Origin: an uncultured Granulicatella sp.
Lineage (GTDB): Bacteria > Bacillota > Bacilli > Lactobacillales > Aerococcaceae
Length of the DNA: 41,580 nucleotides
Direction of reading: 5' to 3'
Assembly (NCBI RefSeq): GCF_938030755.1
Contig: NZ_CALHIF010000059.1
Span: 1-41,580, forward strand
Shown here: positions 13,641-22,371 of the stretch, one piece after another
Layout of the letters: every line of letters begins with the position of its first letter
Position numbering within the stretch: position 1 is the first letter of the stretch
The notes under the pieces: generated by a model
Told to the model about the DNA's origin: nothing
Database searches by the model: none
Seen by the model: only the letters and a program-made list of their open reading frames with translations
Translations under genes and position numbers: made by a program

Positions 13641-15419
13641 TTATTCATTCTGAAACATTGTCATAATATTACTTGCAACTTTTTCAGAGATACCAATCTT
13701 CCGTAACTCCTCAACGCTAGCATTTTTTATAGCGGTAGTAGTCTTAAAATGACTTAAAAGTTTCTTTCTAGTTTTCGGTCCTACTCCATCTATTAACTCC
13801 AATTTTGAAGAGAAAGTATTCTTGCTTCTAACTTGTCTGTGGAAAGTAATAGCAAAGCGGTGAACCTCTTCTTGGACTCTTTGAATCAATTGAAAAGCTT
13901 GTCCTTTTCGATCCAATTCGATAGGAATAAATTTTTCTCCATAAATTAAAGAAGCTGTTTTATGTTTATCATTTTTTACCATCCCACAAACCGGAATGGT
14001 TAAACCTAGTTCATCTTCTAGAACTTCCATAGCAGCCTTCATTTGGATTTTTCCACCATCCATTAATATTAAGTCAGGAAGGTCAGCTTTTTCTCTTAGT
14101 AATCTAGAATAACGTCTTCTAATCACTTCTTGCGTCGTCGCAAACTCATGACTTCCAAGGACTGTTTTCACCTTAAATTTTCGATAATGTTTTCGATCAG
14201 GTTTTCCATCTCGAAAAACAACCATGGCAGAAACAGGATTTGTTCCTTGTATATTTGAATGGTCAAAAGATTCAATTACTGAGAGCTTTTCGAGTCCAAG
14301 AGCTTGGGCTAACTCTTCCAGTGCACCTAATGTTTTTAATTGACTCTGCTCTTCTCTTCTAAACTTTTCTAATAAAGAGATTTCACTATTTTGAGTTGCT
14401 AAATCTATCATTCTTTTTTTAGATCCTCTTTTTGGAGAGACAGCTTTTACACCAAGTGTCTCAGATAATAAATCAACATCTAAAGCATCCGGAACTAATA
14501 TTTCTTTAGGAAGAATATGATTCTGATCCTGATAAAACTGGATAATAAAAGAAAGAACTTCATCTTCTATTTGATCATAAATAGGAAACATCGCTGCTTC
14601 TCTTTTGATGATTGTTGATTGTCTTAATAAAAATACTTGAATTGAAATCCATCCTCGATCAACAAAGTACGCAAATACATCTCGATTCGTGAAATCAGAA
14701 CTCATAATATTTTGTTTTTCTACAGTAGCTTCAATGTACTGAATTTGATCACGATAATCCTTGGCTTTTTCAAATTCTAATCGTTCAGAGGCTTCTAACA
14801 TTTTTTGATTCAAATCATCTTTAATGGTTTTAACATCCCCATTTAAAAAACGTTGAATTTTTTTAATTTGTGTTTTATACTCTTCCTCAGAAATTTCATG
14901 GTCACAACAACCTATGCACTGTCCTAAATGATAATAAAAACAAGCTCTGGTTTCGTTCTTTCCACATTTTCTTAAAGGATAAATTTTTTGAATCAGTTGC
15001 TGTGTAGATGTAGCAGCCGTTACATTAGGATAAGGACCAAAATAGATCCCTCCATCTTTTTCAACTTTATGAGAAATTACTAATTGCGGATCTTTTTCAG
15101 AAGTAATTTTCAAGTAAGGGTACATCGTCCCCTGTTTCAACTTAATATTATAGTATGGTTGATATTTCTTAATCAGGTTAATTTCCAGTAAGAGAGACTC
15201 TTTATTGGTTTTTGTAACAATATACTCAAAATGGTGGATTTCACTAACTAGTTTTTCAGTTTTCGTGTCATGCGCACCTCTGAAATAGGAACGAACACGA
15301 TTTTTTAAATTCTTGGCCTTCCCAATATAGATAATCTCATCGTTACTATTTCTCATAATATAGCAACCCGGTAAATCAGGAAGATTCTTAAGTTTGCTTT
15401 CAATCAATTCACTAGCCAT
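13641..15419 (-). CDS. uvrC: Excinuclease ABC subunit C
   Basis: Nucleotide-excision-repair endonuclease that makes both incisions around a lesion recognised by UvrAB. The 592 residues contain the GIY-YIG nuclease (residues about 13-95; LPGCYIMRN...IIYIGKAKNLKNRVRSYF), a cysteine cluster at about 150-172 (CGKNETRACFYYHLGQCIGCC), the UVR domain that contacts UvrB (KMLEASERLEFEKAKDYRDQI), the RNase H-like second nuclease (IESFDHSNIQGTNPVSAMVVF ... DLILMDGGKIQ) and a C-terminal helix-hairpin-helix pair (LIDGVGPKTRKKLLSHF). Full length. AAAGGAAG supports the start. It lies 43 bases after the alcohol dehydrogenase gene without a terminator between. Confidence 0.98.
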   Translation of the reverse strand: MASELIESKLKNLPDLPGCYIMRNSNDEIIYIGKAKNLKNRVRSYFRGAHDTKTEKLVSEIHHFEYIVTKTNKESLLLEINLIKKYQPYYNIKLKQGTMYPYLKITSEKDPQLVISHKVEKDGGIYFGPYPNVTAATSTQQLIQKIYPLRKCGKNETRACFYYHLGQCIGCCDHEISEEEYKTQIKKIQRFLNGDVKTIKDDLNQKMLEASERLEFEKAKDYRDQIQYIEATVEKQNIMSSDFTNRDVFAYFVDRGWISIQVFLLRQSTIIKREAAMFPIYDQIEDEVLSFIIQFYQDQNHILPKEILVPDALDVDLLSETLGVKAVSPKRGSKKRMIDLATQNSEISLLEKFRREEQSQLKTLGALEELAQALGLEKLSVIESFDHSNIQGTNPVSAMVVFRDGKPDRKHYRKFKVKTVLGSHEFATTQEVIRRRYSRLLREKADLPDLILMDGGKIQMKAAMEVLEDELGLTIPVCGMVKNDKHKTASLIYGEKFIPIELDRKGQAFQLIQRVQEEVHRFAITFHRQVRSKNTFSSKLELIDGVGPKTRKKLLSHFKTTTAIKNASVEELRKIGISEKVASNIMTMFQNE

Positions 15420-15462
15420 TTAATCTTCCTTTCATTCAAGACTAATAAAAAGTACATACTAT

Positions 15463-16641
15463 TTATAAAGCCGTTTTATATACCTCATAAGCAACTTCTG
15501 GAGTCACATCTCCATGTTCGGATAAAGCAACCTTCTTATGACGTTTTAGTCCTTCTACTAATGCTGGGATTACTTCTTCGCCTAAACCTACATCACTAAA
15601 TCGTGTAGGAGCACCTAGAGATAAGAAAAATTTTTCTGTATTTATAATAGCTTGTTCCACAACCTCATTCTCTTCTCCATCTAATCCCCAGACGCGTTTT
15701 CCATATTGAACTAACTTTTCCCATTTTTGTTTTTTTCTAACTTTCATCATCGCTGGCAATACAATTGATAATGTTCTCCCATGGTCTATTCCATGATTTA
15801 AAGTGATTTCATGACCTAATGCGTGAGAAGACCAATCCGTCGGAACGCCTAAATTAATTGTCCCATTTAACGCATTAGTGGCACACCACATAAAAGTAGC
15901 TCTATCGTTATAATCAATATGATGAATATCAATAATACGAGGAGCAATCTCAATCAACGTTTGAAGGATGCTTTCTGCATAACGATCCTGAAGAATCCCT
16001 CCTACTGGATAAGTTAAATAATTCTCCATTACATGGATGAATGAGTCTAAGAGTCCGTTTACTAATTGACGTTCAGGTAATGTATAGGTTAGTTCGGGCT
16101 CTAATACTGAAAATACTGGAAACGTCTTTGGCCCTCTAAAACTTACTTTTGCATTTTTTTCAACAAAACTAATCACTGCTCCAGAATTCATTTCAGAACC
16201 AGTTGCTGGTAAGGTTAAAATCGTTCCAAATGGTACAACCTCTTGAACGGCTAGTCCTTTTCCAATTCCCCACCCAAATAAATCTATCGGGTCTCCTTCA
16301 AACAGGCTGGCTGCAGAGACAAATTTAGTCCCATCAATTACAGAACCTCCACCGATTGCAAGTAAGTAGGTAAAACCTCCTTCTCTTACTTTATGGACAG
16401 CCTTCATTAACGTTTCAAATGTAGGATTTGCCTCTATTCCCGAAAACTCATCCCAATCTCGCCCTCCAAGAGCCGAAACTGCTCTGTCAAAAGCTCCATT
16501 TTTTTTGACTGATCCTCCACCATATAAGATGAGGACTTTTGCATCTTTAGGTATTTCGTTATCAATTTCCTCTATACGGTTTTTCCCAAATAAAATCTTT
16601 GTTGGATTTTGAAAAGTAAAATTTTGAATACTATTTTCCAT
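15463..16641 (-). CDS. Iron-containing alcohol dehydrogenase (butanol dehydrogenase-like)
   Basis: NAD(P)H-dependent group III alcohol dehydrogenase, 392 residues, likely reducing aldehydes during fermentation. The N-terminal nucleotide-binding half shows LILYGGGSVKKNG and AIGGGSVIDGTKF; the C-terminal half has the metal-binding region GLLDSFIHVMENYL and SHALGHEITLNHGIDHGRTLSIVLP, giving the expected Asp and three His ligands. It resembles the YqhD/BdhA branch rather than the bifunctional AdhE. The start follows GAGGTG. Substrate cannot be settled from sequence. Read from its own promoter and possibly into uvrC. Confidence 0.93.
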   Translation of the reverse strand: MENSIQNFTFQNPTKILFGKNRIEEIDNEIPKDAKVLILYGGGSVKKNGAFDRAVSALGGRDWDEFSGIEANPTFETLMKAVHKVREGGFTYLLAIGGGSVIDGTKFVSAASLFEGDPIDLFGWGIGKGLAVQEVVPFGTILTLPATGSEMNSGAVISFVEKNAKVSFRGPKTFPVFSVLEPELTYTLPERQLVNGLLDSFIHVMENYLTYPVGGILQDRYAESILQTLIEIAPRIIDIHHIDYNDRATFMWCATNALNGTINLGVPTDWSSHALGHEITLNHGIDHGRTLSIVLPAMMKVRKKQKWEKLVQYGKRVWGLDGEENEVVEQAIINTEKFFLSLGAPTRFSDVGLGEEVIPALVEGLKRHKKVALSEHGDVTPEVAYEVYKTAL

Positions 16642-16679
16642 TTCTCTTCACCTCATGCTTTATCAAATGATGTTTGTTA

Positions 16680-16708
16680 AAAATAATTGACTCTTAGACT
16701 TCTAACAA
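16680..16708 (-). promoter_or_regulatory. Predicted promoter of the alcohol dehydrogenase gene
   Basis: On the minus strand TTGTTA (16703-16708), 17 bases, then TATTTT (16680-16685), about 40 bases before the ATG. A short weak hairpin CTGG/CCAG at about 16712-16730 just upstream may be the terminator of the small gene before it. Confidence 0.5.
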
Positions 16709-16744
16709 AATAAACTGGACAGTGCCCAGCTTACTTTTCTATTA

Positions 16745-17068
16745 TCAATGAATTTTTGATAAGATATATTTATTTAATCTTTCCGCTGAAATCTCCTTTT
16801 CCAATTTTGAAACTTCAATAGGACTTAGAGGGATCTCGCAAGTCTTATTTCCTTTATCATCATAGGAAACAACAACTTGCCCAACCTCTTCTCGATACTC
16901 GCGAACCACTTTCGAAAACAATAATGCTAGTTCCTTTTCAACTTCTACCGCGCAATGCTCTCTTAAAAGCTGAAATTGTTCCGCAATAACAGAAGGAATA
17001 TAATAACAATCTACTAGTGTCATTTCTTCTTCTTTAGATTTTTTATTAGATCTTTTACTTTTTTTCAT
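16745..17068 (-). CDS. Small basic-headed protein, unknown function
   Basis: I do not recognise this 107-residue protein. It begins with a very basic run (MKKSKRSNKKSKEEE), followed by a predicted soluble alpha-helical part (SVIAEQFQLLREHCAVEVEKELALLFSKVVREYREE), a short beta stretch (GQVVVSYDDKGNKTCEIPL) and a final helix. No signal peptide or membrane segment. The open frame extends to 17131, but GAGGG lies 7 bases before the ATG at 17068, and the predicted promoter -10 (17097-17102) lies inside the extension, so the shorter form is chosen. It is transcribed divergently from the glycosyltransferase gene. Confidence 0.65.
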   Translation of the reverse strand: MKKSKRSNKKSKEEEMTLVDCYYIPSVIAEQFQLLREHCAVEVEKELALLFSKVVREYREEVGQVVVSYDDKGNKTCEIPLSPIEVSKLEKEISAERLNKYILSKIH

Positions 17069-17096
17069 AAACACCCTCGATTCTTTCTTCTTTTTA

Positions 17097-17125
17097 AGTA
17101 TACAAAAATTCAAACAATAAGGCAA
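17097..17125 (-). promoter_or_regulatory. Predicted promoter of the small unknown gene
   Basis: On the minus strand TTGCCT (17120-17125), 17 bases, then TATACT (17097-17102). It is divergent from the promoter at 17161-17188 with about 35 bases between the two -35 regions. Confidence 0.6.
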
Positions 17126-17160
17126 AAACATTAATTTTTCAAAATTTTATTGATGCTGTT

Positions 17161-17188
17161 TTCCAAATGCTTTGATTCATGGTAAAAT
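17161..17188 (+). promoter_or_regulatory. Predicted promoter of the glycosyltransferase operon
   Basis: TTCCAA (17161-17166), 16 bases, then TAAAAT (17183-17188) preceded by TGG, an extended -10. It is about 30 bases before the ATG. Confidence 0.55.
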
Positions 17189-17218
17189 GGGGTGTAAATA
17201 TACTTTTAAGGAGTCAAT

Positions 17219-18253
17219 ATGCTTACAATAAATATGCTAACTCGTGCAGACAGCGTAAAAGGACAAGGAGTGATGTCTGCAACAGAGGAACAAATTAATT
17301 TAGTGACTGAAGGTCTTAAAGGATACAAAGTAGTTGTAAACCAGTTAAAGATTGCTGATATTAATCATATTCATACAATTAATCCAGACTTTCTATTTAA
17401 GTCATTCTTAAACAATAAGAAGCAACCAACGATAGCATCCGTACATTTCTTACCTGAAACACTCGAAAAGAGTATTTCTCTTCCAAAGCCAATAAAAGAA
17501 TTGTTCTATAAATATGTCTTATCTTTTTACAAACAAGCGGATTATTTAGTGACTGTGAATCCACGTTTTATTGACGACCTCGAACATTATGGAGTCGATC
17601 GTTCGAAAGTTACTTATATTCCAAACTTTGTATCTCGTGATACCTTTTATAAAATCACTGATCAATCTAAAGGGGAATTAAGAAAGAAATTTGGACTAAA
17701 TCCTGACCAGTTCACAGTTGTATCTGCAGGCCAATTGCAAATGAGAAAAGGTGTTTTGGAATTTATCGATTTAGCAGAAAAAATGCCTGAAATTCAGTTC
17801 GTTTGGGCTGGAGACTTTGCCTTTAAAGGAATTTCTGAAGGACGAAAAGAAATTATGGAACATATGGATGATCTTCCTGATAATGTTCATTTTCTAGGAT
17901 TGGTTGAAAGAAACCAAATGAATGAATTTTTTAATATGGGGGATGTCATGTTACAACTTTCTTTTGAAGAATTATTCCCTATGACAATTTTAGAATCCAT
18001 GAACGCTAATATTCCTCTACTATTACGTGATTTACCTGAGTACAAGCCAATCTTATTTGACTACTACTTAAAAGGGACAAGTCAACTAACATTTAAAGAA
18101 CAGTTAACTAAACTTAAAGAAGATCCTGAATACTATGCTATGGCATGTGAAGGCTCAAAACGTGGTGAACAATATTACTCAAAAGAGAGCATTCTTCATC
18201 AGTGGCAACAATTTTATGATAAAGTTGCAACGGAAAGAAATTTAAAATCATAA
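17219..18253 (+). CDS. GT4 family glycosyltransferase, probably glycolipid synthesis
   Basis: Retaining glycosyltransferase with the GT-B fold, 344 residues. The C-terminal donor-binding domain shows VVSAGQLQMRKGVLEFIDLAEKMPEIQFVWAGDF and the E-x7-E motif EELFPMTILE near residue 258. The N-terminus has LTRADSVKGQGVMSATEEQ, and the enzyme has no signal peptide, so it acts at the inner face of the membrane. Together with the membrane protein 10 bases downstream, it resembles gene pairs making diglycosyl-diacylglycerol, a membrane glycolipid and lipoteichoic acid anchor in related bacteria; that assignment is inferred. The start follows AAGGAG. Confidence 0.85.
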   Translation: MLTINMLTRADSVKGQGVMSATEEQINLVTEGLKGYKVVVNQLKIADINHIHTINPDFLFKSFLNNKKQPTIASVHFLPETLEKSISLPKPIKELFYKYVLSFYKQADYLVTVNPRFIDDLEHYGVDRSKVTYIPNFVSRDTFYKITDQSKGELRKKFGLNPDQFTVVSAGQLQMRKGVLEFIDLAEKMPEIQFVWAGDFAFKGISEGRKEIMEHMDDLPDNVHFLGLVERNQMNEFFNMGDVMLQLSFEELFPMTILESMNANIPLLLRDLPEYKPILFDYYLKGTSQLTFKEQLTKLKEDPEYYAMACEGSKRGEQYYSKESILHQWQQFYDKVATERNLKS

Positions 18254-18263
18254 AGGAGCAACA

Positions 18264-18890
18264 ATGACAACCAACGAAATTAAACAAGGAAAGCCAATCT
18301 CCCCTACAGCTCAGAAAGTAATGAATATTGCTTCCATTTTAGGAGCAATTGCAACAGTCGTATTTATTGTTTGGGCTTGGCAAAAAGGCTTATTCACTTC
18401 TGAAGAGACTTTATCTGCATATATGTTACAGGCGGGAATTTGGGGACCTCCAATTTTTATTTTTCTACAAATCTTACAAACAGTTGTTCCAATTATACCA
18501 GGTGCACTAACAAGTATTGCTGGAGTTTATATTTACGGAAATATTATTGGGAATGTCTACAATTACATCGGTATTATTATCGGTTCAATTATCGCATTCT
18601 ATCTTGCTCGTCAATACGGTCAACAATTCGTAAAATCAATGGTAAGTGAGAATACTTATAATCGCTATATTAATTGGCTGGACAAAGGTAAATGGTTTGA
18701 CTACTTTTTTGCTTTTATGATGTTCTTCCCGGTTTCTCCGGATGACTTTTTATGTATGTTAGCCGGTTTAACAAAGATGACATATAAAAAGTTTATTATT
18801 ATTATCTTGGTTTTTAAGCCCTTCACATTAGCTGCTTATACCATCGGTTTAAGATTCATCATTGATTGGTTCTGGGCATTCTTTAAATAA
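18264..18890 (+). CDS. VTT-domain (DedA/TVP38-like) membrane protein
   Basis: A 208-residue polytopic membrane protein with the VTT/SNARE-associated domain: an N-terminal helix at about 20-42, a re-entrant region around LQILQTVVPIIPGALTSIAGVYIYG, a long hydrophobic stretch NYIGIIIGSIIAFYLARQYG, and the second signature FFPVSPDDFLCMLAGLTKMTYKKFIII. DedA-superfamily members move phospholipids or undecaprenyl phosphate across the membrane. GGAGC precedes the ATG, 10 bases after the transferase stop, so they form an operon. A lipid-transport role beside a glycolipid transferase is inferred. Confidence 0.88.
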   Translation: MTTNEIKQGKPISPTAQKVMNIASILGAIATVVFIVWAWQKGLFTSEETLSAYMLQAGIWGPPIFIFLQILQTVVPIIPGALTSIAGVYIYGNIIGNVYNYIGIIIGSIIAFYLARQYGQQFVKSMVSENTYNRYINWLDKGKWFDYFFAFMMFFPVSPDDFLCMLAGLTKMTYKKFIIIILVFKPFTLAAYTIGLRFIIDWFWAFFK

Positions 18891-18893
18891 GCA

Positions 18894-18931
18894 AATACCC
18901 CTGAGAATTTCTCTTCTCAGGGGTTTCTTGT
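18894..18931 (+). terminator. Terminator between the convergent VTT and dacA-like genes
   Basis: CCCCTGAGAA pairs with TTCTCAGGGG around a 6-base loop, followed by TTTCTTGTTTT on the plus strand. It lies between two convergent genes; the T tract is much better on the plus strand. Confidence 0.85.
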
Positions 18932-18932
18932 T

Positions 18933-20435
18933 TTAATAATCTTTTTTGAATACTTGAACAGTTGCAATCACAATCCCACTAATAAATACACTTAAAGCCA
19001 ATAAAATGCCAGCAAGCAATAATGGGTTTTTACTTAAGCTTCGTAACCATCCAACAAAAGTGCTTGTATCCTCATCATTAAAGGACAATACACCTTCATT
19101 TTTTACTTCAGATGTTGTTGTAGCTTCTTCAGTTGTTGTTTCTTCTACTACCTTAGTAACCTTATGTACATTACTTTTAATCGCTTTTGTTAAAGTTGGA
19201 AAAGTATTTTCAACGATAATCTCATCGCCAACTAACTTATAGGTTGGTTTTGAATCGCCTTTGGTAATAGCTTTAATATCTTTTTCTACTTTAATTTTTT
19301 GACCATTAATTTCATGAACTCCAGCTTTTAAAACTGTTTCTTCATGATATTCCGTAAATGCCTTTTCTAAAATAGCATTTCCAAATTGAGCTCTATAATA
19401 CACGCTAGTATTATAATCACTCCAACTACCTACTCCCATTAAGACTTCGATTACTCGTCTGCCCTTTTCTTCGGCTGTAATAACATGATTCAAAGCAGCA
19501 TTAGGAGAAGATCCTGTTTTAAAACCATCAACATGGAAATATCCTTGATTCATTCCGCTTGCTAATTGGTTTAGTGTGTAGAATGTTTCTTCTACTACTG
19601 TTCCTTCCATTGTAGTCACCGCTGGTTCTCTGGTGATTTCAAGAAATTCTGGGAAATTTTTTAAGAAATAATAGGATAACGTTGCTAAATCCCTAGCAGT
19701 CGTTTGATTATACTCATCCGGAACACCTTCCACTGTGTATAATCCACGAAAGGAAGACACTACTGCTCCACTTGGATTATAGAACTTAGAATTCGTCATA
19801 CCTAGTTCTTTTGCTTTATCATTCATCATTTTAATGTATTCTTCATTCGAATGACTGATAGCATGCGAAAGCATTACAGTAGCCACATTTGAAGAAGGAT
19901 ACATCATTAAATATAATAAATCTCTAACTGGATATTCAATACCTGCTCTAATTTGATTATTACTAATATCATCAATTGTAGAAATAGCTCTGTCTAATTC
20001 AGTTGCTGTAATTTTGGTATCTAATGTAATTTTTCCAGCTTTAATAGCTTCATATACTAAATAAGCTGTCATCAGTTTAGTAGTACTAGCAGGATCCCAA
20101 GGCTTATCAATAGAATCACCATATAATATTTGACCAGTTTCAGCGTCGACTAAAATGGCACTTTCTGGTCGATAATACTCACTAACATCATAACCATATC
20201 TTTGAGTGATCTCGAAAATCTCATCTTCAATAGAAAGTTCTGTTGATTTTTGCTGAGTCGTTTCTTCTTTCTTCTCTGGAGCAACCGTTGTTGGTACTTC
20301 TTCTGTTTCTTCCACAACAGTCGTTTGCGAAACAGATCCTTCTGTCGTCTCCTCCGCTAAAATGGGTGCTAAACTAGTTAATACAAAAGAACAACTCAAT
20401 ACTCCAAGTAGAAACTTTAAATTTCGTTTATTCAT
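18933..20435 (-). CDS. dacA: D-alanyl-D-alanine carboxypeptidase (low-molecular-mass PBP)
   Basis: Membrane-anchored penicillin-binding protein that trims the terminal D-Ala from peptidoglycan stem peptides. The 500 residues comprise a signal peptide (to about residue 28), a Thr/Glu/Val-rich spacer (about 30-65), the S11 peptidase domain with SxxK in ASTTKLM (Ser117, Lys120), SSN (about 181-183) and KTG in GFKTGSS (about 306-308), a beta-rich PBP5-like C-terminal domain, another Thr/Glu-rich stretch and a C-terminal membrane helix (PLLLAGILLALSVFISGIVIATVQVF). Two starts are adjacent; the ATG at 20435 is 6 bases from AGGAGG and is preferred to the GTG before it. Confidence 0.95.
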   Translation of the reverse strand: MNKRNLKFLLGVLSCSFVLTSLAPILAEETTEGSVSQTTVVEETEEVPTTVAPEKKEETTQQKSTELSIEDEIFEITQRYGYDVSEYYRPESAILVDAETGQILYGDSIDKPWDPASTTKLMTAYLVYEAIKAGKITLDTKITATELDRAISTIDDISNNQIRAGIEYPVRDLLYLMMYPSSNVATVMLSHAISHSNEEYIKMMNDKAKELGMTNSKFYNPSGAVVSSFRGLYTVEGVPDEYNQTTARDLATLSYYFLKNFPEFLEITREPAVTTMEGTVVEETFYTLNQLASGMNQGYFHVDGFKTGSSPNAALNHVITAEEKGRRVIEVLMGVGSWSDYNTSVYYRAQFGNAILEKAFTEYHEETVLKAGVHEINGQKIKVEKDIKAITKGDSKPTYKLVGDEIIVENTFPTLTKAIKSNVHKVTKVVEETTTEEATTTSEVKNEGVLSFNDEDTSTFVGWLRSLSKNPLLLAGILLALSVFISGIVIATVQVFKKDY

Positions 20436-20460
20436 CACTATCCTCCTTACAATCCATTTT

Positions 20461-20489
20461 ATTTTACTAAGAATTTCTTAAGTTTTCAA
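20461..20489 (-). promoter_or_regulatory. Predicted promoter of the carboxypeptidase gene
   Basis: On the minus strand TTGAAA (20484-20489), 17 bases, then TAAAAT (20461-20466), about 25 bases before the start codon. Confidence 0.65.
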
Positions 20490-20494
20490 ATAGA

Positions 20495-20532
20495 AATAAG
20501 AAAAAACGTAACAATCTTGTAATCGTTACGAA
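20495..20532 (-). terminator. Terminator of the acidic unknown gene
   Basis: On the minus strand CGTAAC pairs with GTTACG around a 12-base loop, followed by TTTTTT. The 5' arm contains the stop codon of the gene. Confidence 0.75.
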
Positions 20533-21125
20533 ATTTGCTTCCAACTTTTCTCTATTGTATTTATTAATTTGTTGAATCTTTCAATACGTCTATCTACTAT
20601 TGTAAAAATTAAAACATTCTCATCATCTAATTCAAAAGTCCCAATAATAATTCCCATCTTTTGTAGTTCTTTTGAAATACACTCAAAAAATTCCACTAAA
20701 GAGAGATGGTTACAATGACTTAATCGTTCATCAAGAGAAATTTCCTTTAGCTGTTTTAGCTGTTTGAGATTTTTCATAACCGCCTCAATATTATCTCTCC
20801 AGTATATTCTTCTCGCAAAAGATTCTTTTTCTAAAGTCAATAGAAGAATCAACCAATAATCATCCAACAATTCCTCATGAAGAATATCAGAATCCTCATT
20901 CCATTCATCACAATCTCCTTGGAACTCTTCCAACAAAAGTCTAGGATCCTCAAAATAATTTTCTAATAATTCTTTTACAGTCTGGTTATGATCTGTGATA
21001 ATTTCCGAAATTTGGAAATAACAATCTTCATTGGAATCACTATCCACTTCGACAGTTTCACTATCAAGTGTCTCTTCAAATTCGAATTCATCTTTTCTTT
21101 GACTCTTACGATTAAATAACCACAT
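20526..21125 (-). CDS. Acidic cytoplasmic protein, unknown function
   Basis: I do not recognise this 199-residue protein with confidence. A short basic start (MWLFNRKSQRKD) is followed by a strongly acidic stretch (residues about 12-35) and a mostly helical body that is rich in Glu, Asp, Leu and Trp (WNEDSDILHEELLDDYWLILLLTLEKESFARRIYWRDNIEAV), ending in a mixed alpha/beta part (FELDDENVLIFTIVDRRIERFNKLI). No signal peptide or clear membrane helix. The start has a perfect AAGGAGG 6 bases upstream and an extended -10 (TGTTATACT) before it, and it has its own terminator, so it is a real single-gene unit. Confidence 0.75.
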   Translation of the reverse strand: MWLFNRKSQRKDEFEFEETLDSETVEVDSDSNEDCYFQISEIITDHNQTVKELLENYFEDPRLLLEEFQGDCDEWNEDSDILHEELLDDYWLILLLTLEKESFARRIYWRDNIEAVMKNLKQLKQLKEISLDERLSHCNHLSLVEFFECISKELQKMGIIIGTFELDDENVLIFTIVDRRIERFNKLINTIEKSWKQIS

Positions 21126-21193
21126 AATTTTCCTCCTTTTATGGAGTTCTTTAGATTAGTATAACAAACAATTTTCCAAGAATAAATATCAAA

Positions 21194-21229
21194 TTAAAAA
21201 AGCAGAAAGATTTCTCTTTCTGCTTAACA
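21194..21229 (-). terminator. Terminator after guaC
   Basis: On the minus strand AAGCAGAAAG pairs with CTTTCTGCTT around a 6-base loop, followed by TTTT. Confidence 0.88.
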
Positions 21230-21235
21230 ATCTGT

Positions 21236-22222
21236 TTAAATAGAATCCCCATTAAAAATAGAGTTTTTTACAATCACATAATCCACTTTACGAATGGCTT
21301 CAATATCTTTTCCGCCTGCATATGAAATTGATGATTGCAAATCTTGTTGCATTTCAATTAAAGTATCTTGAAGCAATCCCTTATATGGAACGACAATTTT
21401 TTTCCCTTCCACATTTTTACGTTCCCCTTTTTGGTACTCAGAAGCACTTCCGAAATACTCTTTATATAATTGTCCATTCACTTCCACAATCTTACCAGGT
21501 GACTCTTCATGTCCCGCAAAAAGTGAACCAATCATAACCATTGTGGCACCAAAACGAATAGATTTAGCAATGTCACCATGCGTACGGATTCCACCATCTG
21601 CAATGAGAGGTTTACGAGCAGCTTTAGAGCACCAACGTAGAGCCGCTAATTGCCATCCACCCGTACCAAATCCTGTTTTAATTTTTGTAATACATACTTT
21701 ACCAGGTCCAATCCCTACTTTTGTTGCATCTGCCCCAGCATTCTCAAGTTCACGAACAGCTTCTGGTGTTCCTACATTTCCAGCAATTACAAAAGTTTCT
21801 GGTAAATGTTTTTTAATATGGCCAATCATATCAATCACAGAATTTGAATGACCATGCGCGATATCTATTGTGATATAGTCAGGAACCACATTTTTTTCTT
21901 TTAATTCTAGAATGAAATCATACTCTTGCGGTTTTACACCCACACTAATAGATGAAATTAACCCATTTTCTTTCATTCGTTTTACAAATGGCAAACGACC
22001 TTCTTCATCAAAACGATGCATAATATAAAAATAGCCATTCTTCGCTAGAAATTCTGCCACAGATTCATCAATAACAGTTTGCATATTAGCTGGAACTACT
22101 GGGAGTTTGAATGTGAACTTCCCTAATTTAACGGTAGTATCGCACTCCGAACGACTCTTTACAATACATTTATTTGGGACTAATTGAATATCCTCATAAT
22201 CGAATGCATTTAACTCAAACAT
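21236..22222 (-). CDS. guaC: GMP reductase
   Basis: Converts GMP to IMP and ammonia with NADPH, returning guanine nucleotides to the purine pool. The 328-residue TIM barrel lacks the CBS domains of IMP dehydrogenase. The catalytic loop is GIGPGKVCITK (Cys177), followed by GTGGWQLAALRWCSKAARKPLIADGGIRTHGDIAKSIRFGATMVMIGSLFAGH, typical of the GuaC2 branch of Firmicutes. AGGAGG supports the start. A TATACT -10 preceded by GGG occurs about 47 bases upstream with no clear -35, and I see no purine riboswitch in the 22223-22330 leader. Confidence 0.95.
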   Translation of the reverse strand: MFELNAFDYEDIQLVPNKCIVKSRSECDTTVKLGKFTFKLPVVPANMQTVIDESVAEFLAKNGYFYIMHRFDEEGRLPFVKRMKENGLISSISVGVKPQEYDFILELKEKNVVPDYITIDIAHGHSNSVIDMIGHIKKHLPETFVIAGNVGTPEAVRELENAGADATKVGIGPGKVCITKIKTGFGTGGWQLAALRWCSKAARKPLIADGGIRTHGDIAKSIRFGATMVMIGSLFAGHEESPGKIVEVNGQLYKEYFGSASEYQKGERKNVEGKKIVVPYKGLLQDTLIEMQQDLQSSISYAGGKDIEAIRKVDYVIVKNSIFNGDSI

Positions 22223-22327
22223 AAACTTCCTCCTATATCGTTAATGCGTACGTAGGTAGTATACCCTATTTTCACTGATAATGCATTTGAAAGTTTCTGA
22301 CATTTTTTATTTTCATAATTTTAACCA

Positions 22328-22371
22328 AAAACAAAAAAGGTCTGGGTTAAACCCAGACCTTTAAAAAAAAT
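22328..22371 (-). terminator. Terminator after the Bax-inhibitor-1 family gene
   Basis: On the minus strand a perfect self-complementary stem, AAAGGTCTGGG with CCCAGACCTTT around a tight loop, runs into TTTTTT. The reverse side also has a run of T-equivalents, so it may work in both directions. Confidence 0.92.

Noticed and set aside
22223..22330. Purine riboswitch before guaC
   Set aside because: No three-way junction with the conserved purine-aptamer loops is seen.
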